Shown: one piece after another, positions 13,488 through 18,604 of the stretch
Layout: every line of letters starts with the position of its first letter
Position numbering within the stretch: position 1 is the stretch's first letter
NCBI GenBank assembly: GCA_946623775.1
Contig: CAMORJ010000020.1
Span: 1 to 18,604 of the forward strand
Length of the DNA stretch: 18,604 nt
DNA from: an uncultured Bacillota bacterium
GTDB lineage: Bacteria > Bacillota_I > Bacilli_A > RFN20 > CAG-826
Reading direction: 5' to 3'
The notes under the pieces: generated by a model
Databases searched by the model: none
Told to the model about the DNA's origin: nothing
Seen by the model: only the letters and a program-made list of their open reading frames with translations
Position numbers and translations under genes: made by a program

Positions 13488-13516
13488 ATTATAACGCACG
13501 CGCGTGAAATTATCGA
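13488..13516 (-). promoter_or_regulatory. Pseudouridine synthase operon promoter, near-leaderless
   Basis: On the minus strand, TCGATA (13516-13511, four of six matches), a 17-bp spacer and a perfect TATAAT (13493-13488). The spacer holds the palindrome CACGCGCGTG (13497-13506). Its -35 box directly abuts the -35 box of the tRNA-Ser promoter on the other strand. Confidence 0.65.
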
Positions 13517-13545
13517 TTGCCATTCTCCCTCCATTTCACTATAAT
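13517..13545 (+). promoter_or_regulatory. tRNA-Ser promoter
   Basis: TTGCCA (13517-13522), a 17-bp spacer and TATAAT (13540-13545): eleven of twelve consensus positions. The predicted start site near 13552 gives a 5' leader of about 20 nt before the mature tRNA. Confidence 0.85.
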
Positions 13546-13571
13546 CTTGCTTGCCGATAAGGCGAACACCC

Positions 13572-13662
13572 GGAGGAATACCCAAGCGGTCGAAGGGGCG
13601 GGCTTGGAAAGCTCGTAGGCTTGTAACAGGGCGCTAGGGTTCGAATCCCTATTCCTCCGCCA
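13572..13662 (+). tRNA. tRNA-Ser (anticodon GGA)
   Basis: The acceptor arm GGAGGAA (13572-13578) pairs with TTCCTCC (13652-13658), then discriminator G and an encoded CCA (13660-13662). The D stem is CCC/GGG. The anticodon stem CGGGC/GCTCG encloses TTGGAAA with anticodon GGA at 13606-13608. A long class II variable arm follows, as in serine tRNAs, then a T arm TAGGG-TTCGAAT-CCCTA. It reads UCC and UCU codons. A strong promoter precedes it and a terminator follows, so it is a single-gene unit. Confidence 0.97.
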
Positions 13663-13674
13663 CATGAAAAACCT

Positions 13675-13707
13675 GACGTCGATGCATTGCAATCGGCGTC
13701 TTTTTTT
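13675..13707 (+). terminator. tRNA-Ser terminator
   Basis: GACGTCGAT (13675-13683) pairs with ATCGGCGTC (13692-13700), with one G-T pair, around an 8-nt loop, followed by seven Ts. It ends the tRNA-Ser transcript 13 nt past the CCA. Confidence 0.88.
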
Positions 13708-13752
13708 GACGCAGAGGAGCATCTTTGGAACGCATCCGCCCTACGCCATAAG

Positions 13753-13781
13753 AAAAAGGGCACTCCGGTTTGGAGTGCCCT
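13753..13781 (-). terminator. Terminator of the lipoprotein gene
   Basis: On the minus strand, AGGGCACTCC, a 5-nt loop and GGAGTGCCCT are followed by TTTTCT. It lies 14 nt past the lipoprotein stop codon and faces the tRNA-Ser terminator. Confidence 0.85.
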
Positions 13782-13794
13782 AAGGATCGCGGTA

Positions 13795-16092
13795 TTAACC
13801 AACACGGGCGATGTCGATTTCGACTACCACGCCATCGATGCTATAGATCTGAATGGCGTAGGATCCGTCGGCGGAGAGGTAGTAGCTTTGCTTATCAGAA
13901 TAACCTGCGGCAACCAAGATGGCGCCATAGCCATCGTAGCAAGCCTGAGCATCGGCTTCCGAAGCGAAGGTGATGTAGAGTTCCACATAACCCGCGGCAT
14001 AGATGTTGATTTCATAGTTGGTGCCATTATTGATGGCGGGCATGCTGCCGGCGCCGGGGATAAGGGCATCAAGCTGTGCGGCCGGGAAGGTCGTAGAAGG
14101 AGCGATGGGAGCGAAGTAGGCTTCGAACAAGACGAAGAGGTAGAAGCCATCGGTCGCGTTTCCTCCCAAGCTGACGGTGACGTCGTATTCCTCGTTCGGA
14201 GAACGGTAAACGATATCATCGTCTTCAGGGTCTTCGTTTGGGACCAAGGTGAATCCAGCGTCCTCGAGAATGGAGACATAGAGCGAGAGAGCGGCGTTGG
14301 CCTGTTCCTCGCTGATTCCTTCGAATTCGATGTCGACGTAGTTCATTCCCATGTAGGAACCGGCCTCGCATGAAGCGAACTCGCCGGTGTATGCGGGGAG
14401 CGTATCCTGATAGTTTTCGCCAACCTCATCTTTGAGCAATTCTTCAATGTCTTCGGCCGGCCAGACGGTGGGGTCGTGAACCGCGATGTCTTCCACAGAG
14501 CAGAATTCAAGGCTGATCATCAACGAGCTATAGCTGCTGTCAGCGTAGTAAATCGCGATGGTGACCGCGTATTCTTCGTTCGGAGAAACGTAGATGGGCT
14601 GGTCGTTCTTGTCGTATCCGGCAAGTTCGAAGCCAGCTTCTTCTAAGACTGCGGCATATGCTTCTGCGGCTTCCGTGACGCCATCCATGCTGCCATCTGC
14701 AAGATAGACGTCGATGCAAGGAACGCCATCGTATTCGGTGAGATCGAATTCCGTTGCATAGCCTTCTAAGGCAGGAAGGACATCCTGGGCGCCAGGGAAA
14801 TTCTCTTCGATGAATTCGGCGACGTCCTCGGTCGGCCAATCGGCTAGCTCTGCGGCCGGGCCTTCTTCCGCATCGTAAACGCTCATCTCACCAATGAGAT
14901 AGCCGTTGTAGACATAAGAGGTGATATAGCCCACAACCGCTTCGTCATCGGTCGAGAAGCCGATGTAGTAATAATAGCTTTCATCTTGGAACAAATCATA
15001 ATAGCTGGGGTCGGTCGGATCGCCATAGATGCCATTGCCGACGACGAGATACTCAGGAAGATAGCTGGCAAGGATGTCGGCTGCGCCGCCTAGCGCGGTT
15101 TCCGATTCGTCAGTGCTTTCCGCCATACGGGATCCGCCATTCCAAATGCCATATTGGGAGTTATATTTCAAGAAGTCGGAAACGCCCGCAGAGGCAAAGT
15201 TGGCGTTGATGTCGGCAGCGACCGAAGCGGCGGTATAGCCTTCGCCTTCTTGGGCAGGCACATAGTCGATGACCATCATGAAGCCATCCTTGAGGGAGAG
15301 CCAGGGGCAAACATCCAAGGTGCCGGCCGCATTGACATAATAGAAGCTGCCAGAGCCGTTGGAGCGGGATTTCTTGAATCCGGCATCAAGAAGCGCGGCA
15401 ATGTAGAGGTCGATTGCGTTTTGGGCTTCGTCGTTGAAGTTGAATTCGCCTTTGACTTGAACGCCGTTTTCGTCTCCGATGACTTCATACCCAATGGCTT
15501 TGCCGGCGGCGGGGACGGCGTCGGTTATATTGAGGTTGGTGGAGAGGGCGGACGCAAGATCGGCGGCCGGGAAATCCACATCGAGGTCTTCGACGACCTG
15601 CATTTCGAGGATCAACTGAGCTTTGTTGAGCCAGGGGCAAACGCCGAACTGGTTGTTTTCGGAACGATAGTGAAGGTCTTCATAGAAGTCCTTGCCGGCG
15701 TCTTCGAAGTTGGCTTGTTCCAATAGTCCGACATAGGACGTCTTCGCAGCGGAAGCCAAAGCCTCGCTGCCATAAGTCAAAGCGAATTTGAGGATGCTGG
15801 CGTCGGAGGTGTTAAGGACAGCATAGCTGTCGGCGCCTTCCAAGGCCGGCAAAGAATCGCTGATACCATTCGCGGCTGCATAAGCGTTCCAGGCATCGAC
15901 CGGGAAGCCCTCAGACGGGGCAGGTAGGGATGAAGAGGAGTCTCCGTAACCAGCAGACGTATCGGAGTTCGAAGCGTCGGGGGTCGACGCAGGATCCGCG
16001 CTAGAGCCGCCATTGCCCGAGACGCCGCCGCAAGCGGCAAGACCGAGCGATGCGAGTAAAGCTAAGGACCACACTTTTAGATTTTTAGTCAT
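13795..16092 (-). CDS. Large repeat-containing surface lipoprotein, function unknown
   Basis: A 765-residue predicted lipoprotein: a basic start (MTKNLKVW), a hydrophobic stretch and the lipobox LAAC (18-21), so C21 would be lipidated after signal peptidase II cleavage. Residues 22-62 are a Gly/Ser/Asp-rich linker. The rest appears to be six divergent repeats of 110-133 residues, beginning near F63, F174, Y286, W419, W544 and F669. Each has an [F/W]P-like start, a short helix with an LPA/VPA motif, strands, a helix ending LxxAGF/Y, and a YxSPNEEYxVTI-type strand pair. Repeats 1 and 2 share VCPWL (151-155, 261-265); repeats 4 and 5 share SPNEEY. The protein is strongly acidic, fitting an extracellular location. 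The ATG at 16092 is preceded by AAAGG. It could be adhesive, ligand-binding or enzymatic; nothing decides. It has its own promoter and terminator. Confidence 0.85.
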   Translation of the reverse strand: MTKNLKVWSLALLASLGLAACGGVSGNGGSSADPASTPDASNSDTSAGYGDSSSSLPAPSEGFPVDAWNAYAAANGISDSLPALEGADSYAVLNTSDASILKFALTYGSEALASAAKTSYVGLLEQANFEDAGKDFYEDLHYRSENNQFGVCPWLNKAQLILEMQVVEDLDVDFPAADLASALSTNLNITDAVPAAGKAIGYEVIGDENGVQVKGEFNFNDEAQNAIDLYIAALLDAGFKKSRSNGSGSFYYVNAAGTLDVCPWLSLKDGFMMVIDYVPAQEGEGYTAASVAADINANFASAGVSDFLKYNSQYGIWNGGSRMAESTDESETALGGAADILASYLPEYLVVGNGIYGDPTDPSYYDLFQDESYYYYIGFSTDDEAVVGYITSYVYNGYLIGEMSVYDAEEGPAAELADWPTEDVAEFIEENFPGAQDVLPALEGYATEFDLTEYDGVPCIDVYLADGSMDGVTEAAEAYAAVLEEAGFELAGYDKNDQPIYVSPNEEYAVTIAIYYADSSYSSLMISLEFCSVEDIAVHDPTVWPAEDIEELLKDEVGENYQDTLPAYTGEFASCEAGSYMGMNYVDIEFEGISEEQANAALSLYVSILEDAGFTLVPNEDPEDDDIVYRSPNEEYDVTVSLGGNATDGFYLFVLFEAYFAPIAPSTTFPAAQLDALIPGAGSMPAINNGTNYEINIYAAGYVELYITFASEADAQACYDGYGAILVAAGYSDKQSYYLSADGSYAIQIYSIDGVVVEIDIARVG

Positions 16093-16129
16093 AGTTTTAC
16101 CTTTCCCTGAATTAAAAATCAGTGGAGTA

Positions 16130-16157
16130 ATGATAATGGAGGTCTCACTATTGTCAA
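16130..16157 (-). promoter_or_regulatory. Lipoprotein gene promoter
   Basis: On the minus strand, a perfect TTGACA (16157-16152), a 16-bp spacer and TATCAT (16135-16130, five of six). The predicted start site near 16123 gives a leader of about 31 nt with an AAAGG Shine-Dalgarno. Confidence 0.75.
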
Positions 16158-16442
16158 TACAATTACGAAAGTTCATCTATCTAATAGATACATTTTCGAT
16201 AAAACCCATCGCCGATTGTCAATGCATAGGGCCGTTAATCCTCTTTTATCCATTCGCGATTTCTCGAAAAAGCCTCGATTTTCAGCGCCGCCTCCGCTGC
16301 AAGCGGACCCTCTTTCCGATTGTCACTTTATCGAGACGATTCCAGCGACGATTCCAATGAAAGCGCTTCGATGATGGATTGCCGAGGACTATTTTCGTGC
16401 GCTTTTCCTGGCCATATTAATCTATTAGGTAACGCGCGCACG
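16158..16442. other. Gene-free regulatory region upstream of the lipoprotein gene
   Basis: No credible coding frame was found on either strand here. It is the longest gene-free stretch in the window: about 400 bp lie between the two flanking genes. It contains two copies of CCGATTGTCA (16212-16221 and 16316-16325), both with a TTGACA-like core on the minus strand (the second reads GTGACA), a 13-bp inverted repeat (16178-16190), a short hairpin TCCGCT/AGCGGA (16293-16307) without a T run, and a direct repeat of ACGATTCCA (16336-16344, 16348-16356). It probably carries regulatory sites for the lipoprotein gene, but none matches a known operator. Confidence 0.4.
16178..16190. repeat. Inverted repeat upstream of the lipoprotein promoter
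   Basis: TATCT-AAT-AGATA, five bases per arm. It lies 20 bp upstream of the TTGACA box, a usual place for an activator or repressor site. A weaker outer pair CGAAA/TTTCG (16166-16170, 16194-16198) surrounds it. Confidence 0.35.
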
Positions 16443-16475
16443 AAAAAAAACGGCGCTTCGTCAGGAGCGCCGTTT
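16443..16475 (-). terminator. Terminator of the right-hand operon
   Basis: On the minus strand, AAACGGCGCT, an 8-nt loop and AGCGCCGTTT run into eight Ts in a row (16450-16443). It lies 14 nt past the stop of the two-TM protein gene and ends the HAD / 289-residue / 113-residue operon. Confidence 0.88.
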
Positions 16476-16489
16476 GCATGGCTTTGGAA

Positions 16490-16831
16490 TTACTTCTCTT
16501 CGGGAGAGGGCTCGGAGACGGGCTTTGCGCCAAGGCGCTGGGCGCGGCGGAGAGCACGTTCGGTGTCGCGGTCGCCTTCCCTAGCGAACAGGGAGAGGGC
16601 GACGCAGAAGATAAGGGCTGCTGCGGCGACGAGGATCAATCCCCAGAAGCGATAACCCATATGGGACCAATTGCTGAGCCATGCCGACTCAGAGGTGATG
16701 ATCCAGTTCTCGCTCGCTTTGACGGGCAAGTGTTCGCCCACGATTCCAAGAACTAGCGAAAATAGGCCAACGACGGCGATGACGCCTGCGAAAATGTACC
16801 AGGCGAGTTCTTTTTTCGTGAGTTTCTTCAT
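16490..16831 (-). CDS. Small two-TM membrane protein, function unknown
   Basis: I do not recognise this 113-residue protein. It has two clear hydrophobic segments (about 12-32 and 64-84), joined by a loop of about 30 residues rich in Trp, Ser and Glu. A basic start and a charged C-terminal tail (REGDRDTERALRRAQRLGAK) suggest that both ends are cytosolic and the loop is outside. The ATG is preceded by GGAGA about 7 nt upstream. It starts 20 nt after the 289-residue gene, so the two are almost certainly one transcript, and a strong terminator follows. Co-expression with a soluble helical partner suggests it may anchor or report on that protein, which is inference. Confidence 0.75.
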   Translation of the reverse strand: MKKLTKKELAWYIFAGVIAVVGLFSLVLGIVGEHLPVKASENWIITSESAWLSNWSHMGYRFWGLILVAAAALIFCVALSLFAREGDRDTERALRRAQRLGAKPVSEPSPEEK

Positions 16832-16851
16832 AGGGTAGTCTCCAAACTAAA

Positions 16852-17721
16852 TTAGGCTTCCGGCGCGGATGGGGTAGGAGCTTGGGTCCTGGCTTCCTGA
16901 TCGGCTTTGACCTGATCGAGGAGCTCTTGGATAAGCTGGGGATAGCAGGCGCGGAAGGCTGCTTCGGCGTCGCGGATGTAAAGGTTGATGGTCTCGATGG
17001 CTTCGCGCATGACATCGGGGAAGTTCTTGCCGGTGGGCAAGTCGCGGCGGCCGGTCATCATCTCCATCAAAGCGGAGATCTTGTCTTCCATGTTCTTGTA
17101 GACGGCATCGGTCAGACGGCAGTTGCCGCGGACGAAGTTGATGTGCTGGATGACGGTGGAGATGTCGTTTCCGATGAATTTGGAAGCCGGGGATTCGGCG
17201 CCCTGGGCATCTTTCCTGGCTTGGTTGTATTCATCGAAGAGGCGATTCAGATCGCCGACCAAGGTCAAATAGGCGACGGCGCGATACATCCTGTCGCTGG
17301 CGAGCTGGACTTTTTCCGCTTCGGCGACATCGATGTTCTTGCTGTGGGCATCCTGAATGATGCCGCGGATCATCGAGTTGACGTTCTCCTCGATGGGGAG
17401 GACGTGGCGGTAGATGGCCAGATGCTGGTTGTGGTCGACGCGGAGTCCGTCTTCGGCGAGGTGGAGGACGGTGGAGTTGTCGCCATAGATCTCGTCATAG
17501 AATTCGCGGATGGCTTTCTCGAGCTTCTCTCCGTTCTCGCCGGAGTGCTCGATGATGTCCTTCAAAGGGGTGTGCTCTTCCACTTCGACGAGGACCGACC
17601 TTTTCTTCTCTTTGAAAAGAGCGACGTCGTACTCCTGCTTGTTGAGGCAGTACTCCATCGTGTCACGGACGGCGACGTTGTAATGGATGAGGGTGGTTAG
17701 GACTTGGCTAGCTTGATTCAT
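16852..17721 (-). CDS. Helical soluble protein of 289 residues, function unknown
   Basis: I do not recognise this protein. It is predicted to be almost wholly helical, without signal peptide or membrane segment. Noticeable parts are an acidic/basic middle with VDHNQHLAIYRHVLPIEENV (about 95-114, three histidines), long amphipathic helices around 130-170 and 185-225, and a proline/alanine-rich, probably disordered tail after residue 275. There is no nucleotide-binding or catalytic signature I can name. A purine-rich GAGGA lies about 11 nt before the ATG. It begins 25 nt after the HAD gene and ends 20 nt before the two-TM gene. A long open frame on the plus strand (16882-17700) is a codon-bias shadow, because this strand has the operon context and normal composition. 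Confidence 0.75.
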   Translation of the reverse strand: MNQASQVLTTLIHYNVAVRDTMEYCLNKQEYDVALFKEKKRSVLVEVEEHTPLKDIIEHSGENGEKLEKAIREFYDEIYGDNSTVLHLAEDGLRVDHNQHLAIYRHVLPIEENVNSMIRGIIQDAHSKNIDVAEAEKVQLASDRMYRAVAYLTLVGDLNRLFDEYNQARKDAQGAESPASKFIGNDISTVIQHINFVRGNCRLTDAVYKNMEDKISALMEMMTGRRDLPTGKNFPDVMREAIETINLYIRDAEAAFRACYPQLIQELLDQVKADQEARTQAPTPSAPEA

Positions 17722-17746
17722 GTGTTTGCTTTTCCTCTCATGATAT

Positions 17747-18598
17747 CTAGAGGTTGCTATCCTCTAACGGGCATAGGTACTTTTCTAGATCGGAGAAGCT
17801 TTCGACGATGTGCTTTGCGCGCTGCCTCACCGATGCGGGTGAATGCGACATGCAGAAGCTTTGCTCGTAATAGGCCTCGAACATCGGGACGTCGTTTCCG
17901 GAGTCGCCGATGACCAAAACATTATCTTCCCTCGATTGGACGGAATCAAGATATTTAGATAGGCCCGTGGCCTTGGAGCACCCCTTGGGGGTGACTTCGA
18001 TGAACTCGTTGAGCCAGGCGAAATGGAATTGCGGGTATTTCGCGATGAGCTCGGGAGTGATCTTCTCAGCCCTCTTCTTGGCGGCTTTGGAAACGCCGAT
18101 GAGAATCATCAGTTTGTAGGCTTCGCCCTTCTCGATGACGGAGCGGAACATCCCGTCGTTGCGGATATAGGGCTCTTTGTAGACGCCCTGCACCTTCATG
18201 TAGGCCCAGTAGCCGAATTTGGTGATGGGGCCGACGATGGATTTGGTGCATATCATCGGATGCTCGCGGGTCGTCGTGATGATCATGTTGGGCTTATAGT
18301 CCCTGACCAATTCATCGATGAAAGGGAGGGCCAAAGCGGGGTCGAGGAAGGATTCCTCCACCACTTTGCCATCGATCTCGATGACGCATCCGTCGCAGCC
18401 GATGAAATCGAAATCGAATCCGAGGCGATCGACCATCGTCTTCTTGAATGTCAAGGAGCGCGAGGAGATGGCGACAAAACGGCCTCCACCGTTGATGAAG
18501 CGGTTGAGGAATTGCTCGTTCTTCTCCGGGAACATGAGTTTCCTTTCCTTGGGATAGAAGAGCGTTCCGTCCAAATCCGATGCGATGATGTTTCCCAT
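17747..18598 (-). CDS. Cof-type HAD-IIB family phosphatase (second copy)
   Basis: A 283-residue HAD phosphatase with all four motifs: SDLDGT with D8 and D10, ISSRS around S45-S46, motif III lysine K209 in the PKGCSKATGL segment, and GDSGND (231-236). The cap between about residues 85 and 190 is basic and aromatic and differs clearly from that of the paralogue at 9981, so the substrates probably differ. The start MGNIIASDLDGTL places motif I at the usual distance from the N-terminus, so the gene looks complete although only 6 bp precede it in the window; its Shine-Dalgarno and promoter are out of view. It leads the three-gene operon with the 289-residue and two-TM proteins. The substrate is not deducible. 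Confidence 0.92.
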   Translation of the reverse strand: MGNIIASDLDGTLFYPKERKLMFPEKNEQFLNRFINGGGRFVAISSRSLTFKKTMVDRLGFDFDFIGCDGCVIEIDGKVVEESFLDPALALPFIDELVRDYKPNMIITTTREHPMICTKSIVGPITKFGYWAYMKVQGVYKEPYIRNDGMFRSVIEKGEAYKLMILIGVSKAAKKRAEKITPELIAKYPQFHFAWLNEFIEVTPKGCSKATGLSKYLDSVQSREDNVLVIGDSGNDVPMFEAYYEQSFCMSHSPASVRQRAKHIVESFSDLEKYLCPLEDSNL

Positions 18599-18604
18599 GG
18601 GACA

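Noticed and set aside
15154..15726. Open frames on the plus strand opposite the lipoprotein (also 13687-14373)
   Set aside because: They have composition typical of shadows of an acidic gene, and the lipobox, promoter and terminator all support the minus strand.
16201..16222. Second TTGACA (minus strand) as another lipoprotein promoter
   Set aside because: No -10 box with acceptable match at 15-19 bp spacing; listed as a repeat only.
16293..16307. Hairpin TCCGCT-GCA-AGCGGA as a terminator or small RNA
   Set aside because: No T run on either strand and no promoter clearly aimed at it; kept only as part of the gene-free region.
16882..17700. Open frame of 272 codons on the plus strand opposite the 289-residue gene
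   Set aside because: It is a low-complexity Val/Asp/Gly/Leu-rich product typical of antisense codon bias, and the minus strand has the operon spacing and Shine-Dalgarno context.
1..18604. CRISPR arrays, insertion sequences, prophage or toxin-antitoxin genes
   Set aside because: No regularly spaced repeats, transposase or integrase motifs, or paired small toxin-antitoxin frames were found.

Overview
The window is a dense chromosomal stretch of about 50% G+C that looks like a Bacillota genome, probably an uncultured Bacilli-like lineage. Spx, RNase J, a YlbF-RsmD-CoaD block, a YjbK-type CYTH protein, YitT and PgcA-type phosphoglucomutase are all typical of Bacilli. TGA is a normal stop codon (several ATGA overlaps), so this is not a UGA=Trp mollicute. 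No phage, transposon, CRISPR array or resistance gene was seen. Taxonomy is inferred from gene content only.

Layout. 1-2300: a YitT membrane protein (-) diverges from a membrane-anchored thioredoxin-fold protein (+) around a 7-1-7 inverted repeat. 2290-3667: ylbF-rsmD-coaD operon (-), coupled by ATGA overlaps. 3668-6590: a divergent promoter, def (+), then rnjA-maf (+). 6580-7591: a membrane-anchored protein resembling a PTS EIIB domain without its catalytic cysteine (-) diverges from a CYTH protein (+) through one shared -10 region. 7639-8909: an Spx protein with an extra four-cysteine tail, translationally coupled to a six-TM protein with an acidic tail (-). 8996-10775: trpS and a Cof-type HAD phosphatase (+). 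10767-13477: an RluC/D-type pseudouridine synthase and phosphoglucomutase (-). 13572-13662: tRNA-Ser(GGA). 13795-16092: a 765-residue lipoprotein made of about six divergent repeats (-). 16490-18598: a HAD phosphatase, a 289-residue helical protein of unknown function and a two-TM protein in one operon (-).

Most recognised genes are housekeeping: RNA decay (RNase J, YlbF), N-terminal deformylation, rRNA modification (RsmD, pseudouridine synthase), tRNA charging, CoA synthesis, sugar-phosphate interconversion and thiol stress control (Spx).

The least expected signal is in the expression layout. Five promoter-proximal genes (yitT, ylbF, def, spx, rluC/D) have a -10 box ending only 6-10 nt before the start codon and no Shine-Dalgarno sequence, which predicts leaderless or nearly leaderless mRNAs. 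Several operon-internal genes (rsmD, coaD, pgm and others) have strong Shine-Dalgarno sequences. Extended -10 (TGn) promoters dominate. Convergent genes overlap at their 3' ends and carry terminators inside the opposing coding sequence. The rnjA mRNA is predicted to begin with a 9-bp hairpin almost at its 5' end, which could make it sensitive to RNase J in a feedback loop. The novel protein candidates are the Spx with a Cys4 tail, the cysteine-less EIIB-like protein, the repeat lipoprotein and the uncharacterised three-gene operon at the right edge. All promoter, terminator and leaderless calls come from reading the sequence by eye.
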